Shown: positions 18,633 through 27,346 of the stretch, in pieces
How positions within the stretch are numbered: position 1 is the first letter of the stretch
Layout: each line of letters starts with the position of its first letter
NCBI RefSeq assembly: GCF_009674775.1
Contig: NZ_WKKE01000024.1
Location: forward strand, 1 to 64,000
Length of the DNA stretch: 64,000 bases
Direction of reading: 5' to 3'
From: Flavobacterium sp. LC2016-23
GTDB lineage: Bacteria > Bacteroidota > Bacteroidia > Flavobacteriales > Flavobacteriaceae
Notes under the pieces: generated by a model
Database searches by the model: none
Told to the model about the DNA's origin: nothing
What the model saw: the letters and a program-made list of their open reading frames with translations, nothing else
Translations under genes and position numbers: made by a program

Positions 18633-19589
18633 TTAAGACAGCCTGTTTTTAATTTCGCCAGGCAGTTCCTGCAGATGGGTTTCCAGGACAACCCGCAATT
18701 GCTTCGAGGTCTTGTAACCGCACAAATGGGCAATGCTTTCTACCTTATAATCCGAATGCGCCAGGAGGCTTTTTGCTTTTTCGATTCTCAGTTTCGTACG
18801 GTATTCGGCAATCGTGATTCCGGTCTGTTTCTTAAAAATCCGTGTCAGATTTCGGGGACCGATATGAACGAGGTCTGCCAAAAAATCAATGGTAGAGGTT
18901 TTCTCGAGATTGTAAATAATCCAGTCCTGAATGGTATGGATTTTTTCATCACGGTGATTTCGGTTTTGCAGGTAGACACTTTCCTGCTGATCACTTCCCT
19001 GTCTTCTTTTGTAGACCACCAATTCTTTGGCAATACTGGTAGCGACTTCTTTTCCATGTCGTTCTTCTATAATAAACAGGGCCAGATCAATACCTGTTAC
19101 AATACCGGCACTGGTATAAACATTTCCTGCTTTGGTAAACAGGACATTGCTTTGCACTTTCAAAAGCGGAAAATCTTTTTGAAACCTGTCTATTAATTTC
19201 CAGTGCGTGGTACATTCCTTAAAATCCAAAAGTCCCGATTTCGCCAAAATAAAAGCCCCGTTACATACACTTGCTATGGTGGTCTGCTTTGCATTTGCTT
19301 TTTTAAGCCATTCGAAAAAAGAGACATCCTCATCTATTTTACTGATTTGTGCCGAACTGAATCCGGATAAAAATACAATATCATTCCCTCGCGGATTTGT
19401 TTTTGAAAAATGGACAACCGATGAAAGTGCTAATCCCGAAGAAGAAGTAATGACAGGATTACTACTGATGAATTTTAACTCATAAGGAAGCCCTAAATTT
19501 TTAGCTTCCTGAAAAACTTCCAGAACACCGGCTAAGTCCAGTAAGGTAACCTGTTTCGGAATGTAAAAATAAATAATTGTTACTGCCAT
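18633..19589 (-). CDS. GlxA-type AraC-family transcriptional regulator
   Basis: The chosen start is ATG 19589 (MAVTIIYFYIP), which begins directly with the first beta strand of the domain; the frame extends 13 codons further upstream to 19628. It has 318 residues: an N-terminal DJ-1/PfpI (class I glutamine-amidotransferase-like) domain (about 1-180) with the nucleophile-elbow cysteine in ASVCNGAFILAKSGLL, and a C-terminal AraC double helix-turn-helix (about 220-318, VHIGPRNLTRIFKKQTG and VESIAHLCGYKTSKQL). GlxA-like regulators usually control amino-acid or carnitine/betaine catabolism. The gene lies just upstream of the isochorismatase-like hydrolase, which it may regulate. Confidence 0.9.
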   Translation of the reverse strand: MAVTIIYFYIPKQVTLLDLAGVLEVFQEAKNLGLPYELKFISSNPVITSSSGLALSSVVHFSKTNPRGNDIVFLSGFSSAQISKIDEDVSFFEWLKKANAKQTTIASVCNGAFILAKSGLLDFKECTTHWKLIDRFQKDFPLLKVQSNVLFTKAGNVYTSAGIVTGIDLALFIIEERHGKEVATSIAKELVVYKRRQGSDQQESVYLQNRNHRDEKIHTIQDWIIYNLEKTSTIDFLADLVHIGPRNLTRIFKKQTGITIAEYRTKLRIEKAKSLLAHSDYKVESIAHLCGYKTSKQLRVVLETHLQELPGEIKNRLS

Positions 19590-20000
19590 TTTTGGGATTG
19601 TCTTATTAAATGCTAAACTGCCTTTCAAATTTAGAATAAAAATAAGGATCTGAAACTTTAGACCAGCACTGAAAAATGTTTGGATCTAAAATCAGGATCC
19701 TTTTTTATATAAAATAGGAGGTTTTACCCTAAAATAATCGGGTATTTTTACCCTTTACTACTCTCTTTTTTATTTTTAAATTTACTTTTTATTTTAGCGC
19801 AGCAAATAAAGCATTGATTGTTAAACTGTTGACCGGTAAAGTATCAGAACTAACTATTTGTACTAAAATCAGACATACTGCGATCCAAAGTAAAGGGAGG
19901 CTCCTTTTTCATATAAGGTCAGATAAAATGTAGAATCTTTTTGTCTGGACAAAGAGCGTAATTCTATTAGATTATTAACAGCCAAAAACAAACATAATCT
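19590..20000. other. Intergenic region between the AraC gene and the hydrolase-caspase operon
   Basis: No gene. An imperfect inverted repeat lies at about 19638-19707 (AAGGATCTGA versus TCAGGATCCTTTTTT). Its U-run faces the plus strand although no plus-strand gene ends here, so its role is unclear. ACCCTAAAATAATCGGGT near 19735-19752 can fold into a small hairpin. No clear TAnnTTTG was found before the start at 20001. Confidence 0.4.
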
Positions 20001-21449
20001 ATGGCAAATCTTGAAAAAATCTATTACATCAACGTCGGACAGGGCGGAACCTTTAAAAAATCCGGGGACTATGACAGTTCACCGTCCGATGTAGACAACC
20101 TGTTCAAATACCTGGAGGAAAACGACATCGAAAGATTACTCGTTTACTTCCATGGCGGACTTGTGAATGAAACCAGCGGCATGGGATCTGCCGAAGTAAT
20201 GCGCGCCAACTTCGTTGATGCTCCTTCCAAAACCCATGCGGTAACTTTCGTCTGGGAAACAGGGCTCTGGGAGACCATAGTCGAAAATCTCAGTTCAAAG
20301 AGCAGCGACAACCAATTCCGGAAAGTACTGAACTTTGTCATCAAACTTATCGGAAAAAAAATAGGCATCGATTCCCGCGGTGGCGGTGAAACGCTGGACA
20401 CTGCCACTATAGAAGCAGAAAAGCGAAAAGAATATCCGTTTGCCGAACTGAATGATCAGCTCAAAAATACTACAGACCAAGGCAGCAGAGGTGGAAGTAT
20501 TCTGTTTGATGAAGAAGATGAAATAGGCTTTTTTGCCGATCTTAAAAAAGATAGCGATGATATGATCCAGGCAGAAGGTGAAATGGCAGCAGAAGAAATC
20601 GAAGTAGCAGCAGCTGATCCTGATGCCGGCGATTCAAGGGGATTGTTACTGACGATCGGAACGCTTGTAGCTAAAATTGCATTTGCTGTTCTTAAACGTT
20701 ACGCAAAGGAAACCCATCATGATTTCTACCCTACCGTTGTAGAAGAAACTTTCAGGAAGCTTTATATCGACCAAATCGGCAAATGGGGCTGGTCTGAAAT
20801 GAAAGAAAAGGCCCGGGAAATGTTTGCAGATAACGAAGGGCTGTCCGGTGACGATTTACATGCCGGAACCTATTTCCTAAAACTCCTGGAAGCACATTAC
20901 CAAAAAAGACAAACTGCCGGTAAAAAATTCACGATTGAACTGGTAGGACATAGCGCGGGCTCTATCGCAATCTGTAATATGCTGGCCGTAACATCCGAAA
21001 ACTTCAAAGAGCTAAAATACAACAATGTCGTTTTTCTGGCGCCTGCCTGCAGGACCGACCTGTTCATCGCAAAAGGAATTCCTGCAAAAGAAAACGGAGT
21101 CTTTAAAAAGTTCAAGATGTTTACCATGCAGGAACAGTATGAGAAAAAAGATTACTGTGTCAGATACCTCTATACCTACTCCCTGCTCTATCTGGTATCC
21201 GGCTTGTTTGAAGACGAAACCGATGCCAAAATAATGGGGCTTCATGAACAGTTCAAAGCCGAAGACCGTTATTCCAAATTCGAAGAATTGAAAGTAATAA
21301 ACAGGTTTATTACAAGCAACAAACTGGCATTATCAAAGGATATTGAAAATGCAGACAACAGCATGTGGACCGATTCTCTCCGTCATGGCGATTTTGACAA
21401 CAACAGTGCCACGTTAAAATCAATACTTTCCACTATCAATAGGGTCTAA
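20001..21449 (+). CDS. Lipase-like alpha/beta hydrolase, first gene of a caspase operon
   Basis: The protein has 482 residues and no signal peptide or clear membrane helix. The N-terminal strand LLVYFHGGL (about residues 45-55) supplies an oxyanion HGG motif. The nucleophile elbow GHSAGS places the catalytic serine near residue 318 (LVGHSAGSIAICNML), followed by the strand NNVVFLAPACR. About 200 residues inserted between these elements are acidic and low-complexity (about 150-215). The fold suggests an esterase, lipase or phospholipase acting in the cytoplasm. It is 2 bp upstream of a caspase-like gene and belongs to the same operon. A membrane-lipid-degrading effector under protease control is one hypothesis. 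The exact family was not recognised. Confidence 0.72.
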   Translation: MANLEKIYYINVGQGGTFKKSGDYDSSPSDVDNLFKYLEENDIERLLVYFHGGLVNETSGMGSAEVMRANFVDAPSKTHAVTFVWETGLWETIVENLSSKSSDNQFRKVLNFVIKLIGKKIGIDSRGGGETLDTATIEAEKRKEYPFAELNDQLKNTTDQGSRGGSILFDEEDEIGFFADLKKDSDDMIQAEGEMAAEEIEVAAADPDAGDSRGLLLTIGTLVAKIAFAVLKRYAKETHHDFYPTVVEETFRKLYIDQIGKWGWSEMKEKAREMFADNEGLSGDDLHAGTYFLKLLEAHYQKRQTAGKKFTIELVGHSAGSIAICNMLAVTSENFKELKYNNVVFLAPACRTDLFIAKGIPAKENGVFKKFKMFTMQEQYEKKDYCVRYLYTYSLLYLVSGLFEDETDAKIMGLHEQFKAEDRYSKFEELKVINRFITSNKLALSKDIENADNSMWTDSLRHGDFDNNSATLKSILSTINRV

Positions 21450-21451
21450 TC

Positions 21452-22486
21452 ATGAATTATGCAATCGTAATAGGAATTGACCACTACGAGAAAAAACCGC
21501 TGTCAGGTGCCGTAGCAGATGCAAAAGCTTTCGCCAATTGGCTGGAAACCAAAGGAGGTGTGCAAAAGGAAAACCTAAAATTGTTTGTGTCAAACAGCGA
21601 AGACATGCTCGTTAGTGGTCCCGAAATTGACATAGCCATCGATAAGATCAACCGTGTTGCCAGAAACAACAACGAAACAAACAGGCTGTATTTTTATTTT
21701 TCCGGACACGGTATAGGCGTCACTTTCGACAACACAGCACTTTGCCTCCGCCTCTGGCCGGCCTTAATCAACCATTGCATTTCAGGCCTGGACTACCGCA
21801 CCTGGTTTACCAATGCCGGAGCGTTTGATGAGGTACTGATTTTCTTCGATTGCTGCCGCGAACATGATACCCTCATTAAAGGCAATTCACCTGCCGGTTC
21901 CTGGAACCTTCCTATTGGCAACAGAAACCCCAAGGTGCTCATCTGTAATTCTACTGCTTATGGCAAATTGAGCTATGAGGTGATAATCGATCCGCCGGGC
22001 GAAAGCAAATCAGAAACCGACGGACTCCCTAAAGAATCAGCCTCTGACAAAAAAAGGGGGGCCTTTACCACTTTTCTTATTGACAGTCTGAACGGCGATG
22101 CAGATAGTGATGGCACCGGACAGATTACCGCACTGGCACTTAAAGATCATATCCGTAACAATTTTAAAAGCCATGCCGAAAAATTCAAAAAGACACAGGA
22201 CGCTGTAGCAGATACACTAAATGGCGGAGATCAGATTCTGATCTGCACTGTTCCCGTGATATTGCCCCAATTTAATTGTGAAATCACTTTTGAGCGCAAT
22301 TCCAATGTCACGCTCTACGGTCCGAATTTAGAAGACCTCTGGACAGGTGATGTGGTAGTCGGACAGGTTTTACAAAGAAATCTGGACAAAGGCTTTTATC
22401 AGTTAAAGGACAATCTGGATACAACAGTACCGCCTAAAAATTTCACCAACTATTCTCCAAAAACAATCAGTTATGAACGCTTCTGA
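21452..22486 (+). CDS. Caspase-like peptidase (C14 superfamily)
   Basis: The protein has 344 residues. The N-terminal 250 form a caspase/metacaspase p20-like domain: YAIVIGIDHY, the SGAVADAKAFANWL helix, catalytic H86 in YFYFSGHG, and the catalytic cysteine in IFFDCCRE (C135 by analogy with DxC motifs). Cleavage after basic or acidic residues cannot be predicted. The C-terminal 80 residues form a separate beta-rich domain with ITFERNSNVTLYGPNLE and KGFYQLKDN. A KGxYxLK signature also occurs in the next gene, suggesting a shared docking domain. It lies 2 bp after the hydrolase gene and overlaps the next gene by 14 bp. Prokaryotic caspases are often part of conflict or cell-suicide systems (established for the superfamily); this arrangement is not one I recognise. 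Confidence 0.85.
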   Translation: MNYAIVIGIDHYEKKPLSGAVADAKAFANWLETKGGVQKENLKLFVSNSEDMLVSGPEIDIAIDKINRVARNNNETNRLYFYFSGHGIGVTFDNTALCLRLWPALINHCISGLDYRTWFTNAGAFDEVLIFFDCCREHDTLIKGNSPAGSWNLPIGNRNPKVLICNSTAYGKLSYEVIIDPPGESKSETDGLPKESASDKKRGAFTTFLIDSLNGDADSDGTGQITALALKDHIRNNFKSHAEKFKKTQDAVADTLNGGDQILICTVPVILPQFNCEITFERNSNVTLYGPNLEDLWTGDVVVGQVLQRNLDKGFYQLKDNLDTTVPPKNFTNYSPKTISYERF

Positions 22487-23894
22487 TACCCAATATACAA
22501 TCCGTATTTCTTTCACTCAGTCATTGGACGGATTGCAGCTTGTACTCGTTGACGGCAGCCTGAATAAAATAGTGGAGCAGGAAACGCAACAGCTTGAACT
22601 TACATTGTCCAAAGGAATTTACCAGCTAAAAGCTTCTTTCATAGATTACTTCGAAGAATACTTCCTCACCGTCCATAAAGACGAGCATTTTGTGCTGGAT
22701 TACCATTACCCGATGACTTCACCAAGTATGGATTTTGCGACCACCCATGAATATTTTTCAGTTCCTGCCGAAATATGGAGCCGAAAATGTACTTCAGGCG
22801 ATCCGGATAAAATTCCAAATTTCTTTTTTTTTGCAGCCGCCTTTGACAAAGATGCTCCGTATAAAGAGGAAATAATTACCGATCTTGTTGAAAATTTTTC
22901 TTTGTTCGATCCAAAAGGAAAACTAAATATCCGTTTAGACGATGACAATTCGTTTGTTGATCCCGAAGCTGCAGTTGTTATTTTTTCGGCCCGTCTCAAA
23001 AAAGGGCTCTATTTTCTTAAGTACCGAAAAAAAGGAAAACGCAGGATTTTTCCCTTTTACATTTACAACGGATACCAAACCCAGTTTTTATTGCGTTACA
23101 AGCAGGCACCTGATTTTTATAACAGTTTTTTCTACTACGACAACAAATTTGGATTTCACAGACAGGACAGCCAATACCTGCTGCTCGACAAAATCCAATA
23201 TGCCTACAAAGACTACAATAACTATAAGCTGCTGACCCCTTCAGACCGGTCTGCTATAAAAAATCATCCCTATCTGGTGGCCCTTGTACAGATCCTTCAC
23301 CTGGTTACGGGAAATGAACAGGACGACACCGAATTTGCGAATGCACCCCTACTGGAACTGCCCGACATTGCCATGCTGAAAGCCCTGACGGATAAGGAGA
23401 AGCAGATCAATTCAGAAGAATTACCCATCATCTCAGCTATAATGGCCAAATGTATGATCACCGTCGGAAAAAAGATGGAGTTCAAACCCGGTTCCATCAT
23501 GGATCGTGTGGTAGACACCCTGAATTATGATATTTTCTGGAATAATTTCTCAAAAGTAGAAGACCTCTCGCGTATGGCAGACTTGTATAAGGACCTGTTG
23601 CAAAAATCAAAGTATTATGGTACAAACCTAAAAGACAATGCTATCGCCAAAGTTAAAAAACTAATTGTCAATTCAATACGTACCACACCGGAAACATTCA
23701 AAGAAGAACGCCTCAATACCCTTTTAGGAAATAACCTCACGGACACACCCGAAGATACTACCCGATTTACAGATGCGATAAACAGTGTCGGAAACGTATC
23801 CGAGATCGCCAATAAATTTAATCTCCCCCCTACTACTGTTCTTCGCAACTACGAAAAATATGATGAGATCTACAAAAAAATGAATCCCAAATAA
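22473..23894 (+). CDS. Unknown third protein of the hydrolase-caspase operon
   Basis: This 473-residue protein has no family I recognise. Its N-terminal beta-rich segment (about 1-90; ITIRISF-like strand, LQLVLVDG, LSKGIYQLKASF) resembles the C-terminal domain of the upstream caspase. A second segment (about 100-205) ends LKKGLYFLKYRKKGKRR, possibly a repeat of the same fold. The rest is helical. The last 40 residues (VSEIANKFNLPPTTVLRNYEKYDE) look like a small helix-turn-helix. It begins inside the caspase gene (14-bp overlap), so translation is coupled. A role as sensor, adaptor or protease substrate of the caspase is inference from the shared domain and gene order. Confidence 0.65.
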   Translation: MNASDTQYTIRISFTQSLDGLQLVLVDGSLNKIVEQETQQLELTLSKGIYQLKASFIDYFEEYFLTVHKDEHFVLDYHYPMTSPSMDFATTHEYFSVPAEIWSRKCTSGDPDKIPNFFFFAAAFDKDAPYKEEIITDLVENFSLFDPKGKLNIRLDDDNSFVDPEAAVVIFSARLKKGLYFLKYRKKGKRRIFPFYIYNGYQTQFLLRYKQAPDFYNSFFYYDNKFGFHRQDSQYLLLDKIQYAYKDYNNYKLLTPSDRSAIKNHPYLVALVQILHLVTGNEQDDTEFANAPLLELPDIAMLKALTDKEKQINSEELPIISAIMAKCMITVGKKMEFKPGSIMDRVVDTLNYDIFWNNFSKVEDLSRMADLYKDLLQKSKYYGTNLKDNAIAKVKKLIVNSIRTTPETFKEERLNTLLGNNLTDTPEDTTRFTDAINSVGNVSEIANKFNLPPTTVLRNYEKYDEIYKKMNPK

Positions 23895-24161
23895 CATCAA
23901 ACAATTTTTGCAGCCTGTTCTCCGGAAATGTCGCCCAAAATTCAGCTGTTAGTTTCTTCACTCGCCAATAGTAATTAACCGTAAAGACAATGGAGGTTTA
24001 GTTATACGCAGAACGTTTGCGGCTCTGTATAAATTAGTACTCCTTTTTATTGAAGTTAGACCAATTAGGTGTACATTAGCGCTGATTGATACAGTATAAA
24101 AAAGTAAAGGAAAAGTATAGCATTATGCTAAATCTAACATGTTTGGTATAATGCAAAACCG

Positions 24162-24230
24162 GTGTCAGGCTGAGCGAAGTCGAAGCCCTTTTCTGTAAAA
24201 AAGCCCTAGGCTTTACTCAGGGTGACATTG
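24162..24230. repeat. Interspersed inverted repeat with CTGAGCGAAGTCGAAG core
   Basis: The left arm GTGTCAGGCTGAGCGAAG is mirrored by a right arm whose complement reads ATGTCACCCTGAGTAAAG, giving an imperfect long hairpin. From general knowledge, the TGAGCGAAGTCGAAG core is a recurring intergenic element in several bacterial phyla including Bacteroidota. Its function is unknown. Confidence 0.55.
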
Positions 24231-24449
24231 ATTTCTAAAAGAATAAAGATGTTTATTCTATTTTATAGTTTTTATCTATTTGTTTTTAGATCAGATCAGA
24301 ATTGGTATGAATTACATCCAACGCGTTAAAGCTATTATACTGTAGTAGCGATGCTGCTTATAAGAACAAACAGGAGAGCACTGAATCCGGAATTCTGTGC
24401 TATTAAGGATTTTTAAGTAGACATAAAATGGAAGATTATGTTTATGGAC

Positions 24450-24486
24450 GCCCGTCTCGTACTTCAAAGTGCAGACGGGTTTTCCA
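24450..24486 (+). terminator. Hairpin with short U-run
   Basis: CCCGTCT (24451-24457) pairs with AGACGGG (24473-24479), followed by TTTTCC. The outer flanks ATGGAA / TTCCAT lengthen the pairing. It is far (about 550 bp) from the caspase operon end, so it may close a longer transcript or belong to a lost gene. Confidence 0.45.
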
Positions 24487-24571
24487 TTTCATTTATTTAA
24501 GGTTCCTGATTTTGATTCTCCAACAACTCAGCATCAGCTAAAGTCATACTGCCTAACCCGAACAGAATCTT

Positions 24572-24769
24572 TTAAACCTCTTTATAAAGATAGTAACTAA
24601 AGATCACCAGCATATAGGATAATAAACTATAGACATCCACTAAAAAAGAGTATCGCCCTGAAGCATAATTTTTATCCTTCAGTATAACTAATCCGTTAGC
24701 TTTTTTACCGAAATAATAGTAATTAAGAATGTGAAAAGATACGGGACAAATAATAGCAAGTTTTAAATG
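24572..24769 (-). pseudogene. Truncated small membrane-protein gene
   Basis: About 65 C-terminal codons remain, from LKLAIICPVSFHILNYYYFG to the stop. They align with the 85-codon gene at 46523-46780 (LKLVIIFPVSFYILNYYYF). At DNA level the homology even continues beyond that gene's present stop (AAAGCATAATTTTTATC at both loci). Here the N-terminal part is missing and replaced by the dispersed repeat at 24775-24965. The reading frame still extends upstream to 24925 but is antisense to the repeat there, so those 52 residues are not native. Two hydrophobic segments remain. It is probably not functional. Confidence 0.5.
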
Positions 24770-24774
24770 AAATG

Positions 24775-24965
24775 GATACCTTTTGCCACAAAAAACTAAG
24801 GCTGTTTTAAAGATAGTCACCAAAACACATTTTGTGGCAGAATCGTGGCACATGGAGTTTTTGAAAACAAGAAATCGAGTAAAATCAGGCGTTGACAAAT
24901 TTAGGTTCGAAACTTTTAGATCCATTGTTTTTTTAGTTTTTTATCAGGAGGGTCTCTGTCCATTT
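24775..24965 (+). repeat. Dispersed repeat, copy A
   Basis: The segment carries GGATACCTTTTGCCACAAAA, TTTTGTGGCAGAATCGTGGC, AAAACAAGAAAT and TTTAGGTTCGAAACTTTTAG in the same order as copies C (46115-46495) and D (63430-63685), with copy B (34470-34545) a shorter version. Copy A has frame-disrupting differences relative to C. It lies just past the 3' end of the MNIO operon. Confidence 0.6.
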
Positions 24966-24989
24966 TAGGATTTAGCTGATAAAATCTCG

Positions 24990-25829
24990 TTACACTCTAA
25001 AAAAATGAGAATCCAGCCAGCGTTCTTTCCAACTGCTCCATACCTGTTCGAATTGGACTGTATTCGCTTTATAATGAGTATTAAACCATTCTTTTGTCTC
25101 AATCACATTCTTATTCTCTTTTAAAAAACACAGAAAATCATACTGCTCTTTGTGCAGATCGTAAATAGACAGTTTAAATTTGTGCCTTAACACCACACAA
25201 TAACTTTCTTTTCCAAAAGGCAGAGCGGGATTTTTCCCATTTTTGAATTCATAATAGTACTTTCGGACTGGAAACTGAAACTTAAATAAAGCAAATACAG
25301 GTACCAACTTTAGTTGCTCTTCGGATGTGTCGATTGCTGCCAGCTGGTAATTTTCTTCTGCTTTCTCTTCAAAAAGAACACCAATCGCATATTCAAAACG
25401 GGCCAGTTCAATCATAAAATCAATCCAGTCTTCTTTGATACCTTCATTGGCATCGGGTCTGTTATTTTCCAGATATTCTGCAAAATGGGCTCCCAAAAAA
25501 GATAAATTGTAATTATTTGAGGGGTTTGAAGCAAGATAGTCATCAGCGAAAGCACAAAAAATCGCTTCTCCTAAAGCATATTCCAATGCACTAAACTGCT
25601 GTGACATACAATTTCGTAATCGTGCAATATAACTTCGCTGGTAAATCGCTAAATGTTCCTGAGCCGTAAGTTTTTCTGAATGACAAATTACATCTTCAAT
25701 TGAAGCTGCATTTGTGGCATTCGAAAGCAAATCATTAGGATTTATTCCTGTTTGCTGATAGGGATCGAGCAAAAGCTGCTGCATCCATTGCTGAAAGTCT
25801 TTTAATGGTATTTTTACCGTTTTCTGCAT
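24990..25829 (-). CDS. DUF2063-family partner of the MNIO oxidase (BufC/MbnC-like)
   Basis: This 279-residue protein is the last gene of the operon. The N-terminal half has the DUF2063 pattern: LAIYQRSYIARLRNCMSQQF, SALEYALGEAIFCAFADDYL and the ASNPSNNYNLSFLGAHFAEY segment. The C-terminal half is less conserved and contains aromatic-rich strands. In characterised systems, such DUF2063 or MbnC-like proteins pair with DUF692 oxidases and bring the peptide substrate to the iron centre (methanobactin MbnB/MbnC, bufferin BufB/BufC). It starts 9 bp after the DUF692 gene, so joint expression is expected. The old annotation as a DNA-binding domain is probably misleading here. Confidence 0.8.
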   Translation of the reverse strand: MQKTVKIPLKDFQQWMQQLLLDPYQQTGINPNDLLSNATNAASIEDVICHSEKLTAQEHLAIYQRSYIARLRNCMSQQFSALEYALGEAIFCAFADDYLASNPSNNYNLSFLGAHFAEYLENNRPDANEGIKEDWIDFMIELARFEYAIGVLFEEKAEENYQLAAIDTSEEQLKLVPVFALFKFQFPVRKYYYEFKNGKNPALPFGKESYCVVLRHKFKLSIYDLHKEQYDFLCFLKENKNVIETKEWFNTHYKANTVQFEQVWSSWKERWLDSHFFRV

Positions 25830-25838
25830 CTTTGGAGT

Positions 25839-26753
25839 TTATAAAAGTTTATTCACCGCAAATAGATTCAATGGGTTTGAAACCTGTTCTTTATCAATAG
25901 AAAAAACTTCTTTTTCAACTCCAACAAATGCTGCATCCATATATTGTTTTGATTTCAGTAATTCTGAATGGTACACATCAAAAGCCGGAATATTACCATC
26001 CCATTCTAATAAAATTGATGCCTGATCTGCTAATTGATAAGCTAGTTGAAATAATTTCCAAACCTGATTATTTACTTCTCTATCGTGTGTATCAATAATA
26101 TAATTGCCACAATTTTGATGACCAGCCAAATGCATTTGAACTATTTTATCATGCGGAATTCCGTTGATGTATTCTACGGGATCAAAATCATTATTAAAAG
26201 AAGATACATATACATTGTTTACATCAAGGAGTAATCCACAAGCTGTTTCTTCGGTCATGATTCGTAAAAACTCCCATTCCGGAAGAGTTGAATTATTGAA
26301 AGATGCGTAGGTACTTGGGTTTTCTACAATCAGCGGTCGTTCTAAATAATCCTGAACTTGTCTAATTCGGTTACAAACATGTTTTAATGAATCTTCATTT
26401 AGCGGAAGCGGAAGTAAATCGTGCGAATTGGTCGTTAAAACTCCTGTCCAGCATAAATGATCGCTGATCCAGGCTGGCCTGACTTCACCTGCCAGTTGCT
26501 TTAAACTCTTTAAATAATCAAAATTTAAAGGATCAGTGCTTCCTATAGAAAGCGATACCCCGTGCATTACCACGGGATATTTTTCTGCTATTTGTTGTAA
26601 AATATATCTCGGACGTCCATGTGAATCCATAAAATTCTCAGAAATTACCTCAAACCAGTCTACGGCAGGGTTTTTCTCCAGAATATGTTCAAAATGTTGG
26701 CTTCTGAGTCCTAATCCCAATCCTAAATTGGGTAATCCAAGTCTAGTGTCCAT
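25839..26753 (-). CDS. DUF692 multinuclear non-heme iron oxidase (MNIO)
   Basis: This 304-residue protein has a TIM-barrel of the MbnB/BufB type. The metal ligands expected for the family are visible in order: glutamate in FEVISENFMD, histidine in VVMHGVSLSIGSTDP, the SDHLCW motif, glutamate in IVENPSTYA, the LLLDVNNVYVS motif, HLAGH, the DTHD motif and a final glutamate in LLEWDGNIP. MNIO enzymes use two or three iron ions and O2 to modify cysteines of RiPP precursors, for example to oxazolone/thioamide (methanobactin) or thiooxazole (bufferins). Its start overlaps the cysteine-rich upstream gene by 11 bp, which makes that protein the probable substrate. The DUF2063 partner follows 9 bp downstream. 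Confidence 0.92.
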   Translation of the reverse strand: MDTRLGLPNLGLGLGLRSQHFEHILEKNPAVDWFEVISENFMDSHGRPRYILQQIAEKYPVVMHGVSLSIGSTDPLNFDYLKSLKQLAGEVRPAWISDHLCWTGVLTTNSHDLLPLPLNEDSLKHVCNRIRQVQDYLERPLIVENPSTYASFNNSTLPEWEFLRIMTEETACGLLLDVNNVYVSSFNNDFDPVEYINGIPHDKIVQMHLAGHQNCGNYIIDTHDREVNNQVWKLFQLAYQLADQASILLEWDGNIPAFDVYHSELLKSKQYMDAAFVGVEKEVFSIDKEQVSNPLNLFAVNKLL

Positions 26754-27330
26754 TATTTTTGGGTTGACAATTTGAAAGGCTCTCCGGTAATTTTTTAGCG
26801 CTTTCTTCTTCCATTTTCAAAACTCTTTTTGCTGCCGCAATTTTTCTTTCGGCAGGGTTGCTGATGTAGGAACAAGATCTTGAACCGCTTTGTCCGCAAG
26901 AAGAATAATCTACACCCGAAGTACCACGAATTGAGTTTACGTACTCATCGCTTGGTCCGTATTGCTGTGGAGCTTCGCCAAAAGATTCTCCGTTTTCTTT
27001 TCTTTTTTCTTCAAAGCGTATTCTGGCCAATTGCCAGACGCTAAGTCCTTTATTAGGGCCTTGCGCCATAAAACGAGAAGACAAAATAGGCACACCGCAG
27101 CTGCCTTGATAACGACAATCATTTTCACCCGGATGGCAAAGTTCTTCTGTAGTTCCAAAAATCCCGCAGCCTCCCTGCCCTTTACAAGCATTTAAGGTGT
27201 GGCAAGGATGACCAACTGCTGTTGAACAATCGCCCTGACCTGCACAATCATTATTTCCTGAATATCCCGCATTTTTGCATGAATTAAGCCCCATGCATAC
27301 ATGAAGTTCTTTTGTTACTAATTCTGACAT
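26743..27330 (-). CDS. Cysteine-rich MNIO substrate candidate (bufferin-like RiPP/metallophore)
   Basis: The chosen start is ATG 27330 (MSELVTKELHVCMG), 16 bp after the upstream stop; the frame extends to 27399 but would overlap the neighbour. It has 195 residues and 13 cysteines. Ten fall in residues 12-78, with five C-x5-C spacings (C12/C18, C29/C35, C43/C49/C55, C72/C78) and recurring motifs NDCAGQGDC, NACKGQGGC and NDCRYQGSC. The NACKGQGGC pattern resembles the larger type of bufferin (BufA2) as I recall it. Unlike periplasmic bufferins it has no signal peptide. Residues 85-195 are a charged, helical tail with three more cysteines and SSCGQSGSRSC. The stop overlaps the DUF692 gene by 11 bp, strong context for being its substrate. 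A copper- or other metal-binding role is inference. Confidence 0.8.
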   Translation of the reverse strand: MSELVTKELHVCMGLNSCKNAGYSGNNDCAGQGDCSTAVGHPCHTLNACKGQGGCGIFGTTEELCHPGENDCRYQGSCGVPILSSRFMAQGPNKGLSVWQLARIRFEEKRKENGESFGEAPQQYGPSDEYVNSIRGTSGVDYSSCGQSGSRSCSYISNPAERKIAAAKRVLKMEEESAKKLPESLSNCQPKNNGH

Positions 27331-27346
27331 GTTGTATATTTTTATA

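Larger units (their letters stand above)
23895..24571. other. Gene-poor stretch after the caspase operon
   Basis: No gene is supported in these 677 bp. The segment contains a short dispersed-type inverted repeat (24162-24230) and a hairpin (24450-24486), listed separately. The rest is AT-rich with no open frame of note. Confidence 0.6.

Noticed and set aside
24769..24925. N-terminal 52 residues of the frame at 24572-24925
   Set aside because: They are antisense to dispersed repeat copy A and do not match the paralogue at 46.6 kb, so they are not counted as native coding sequence.
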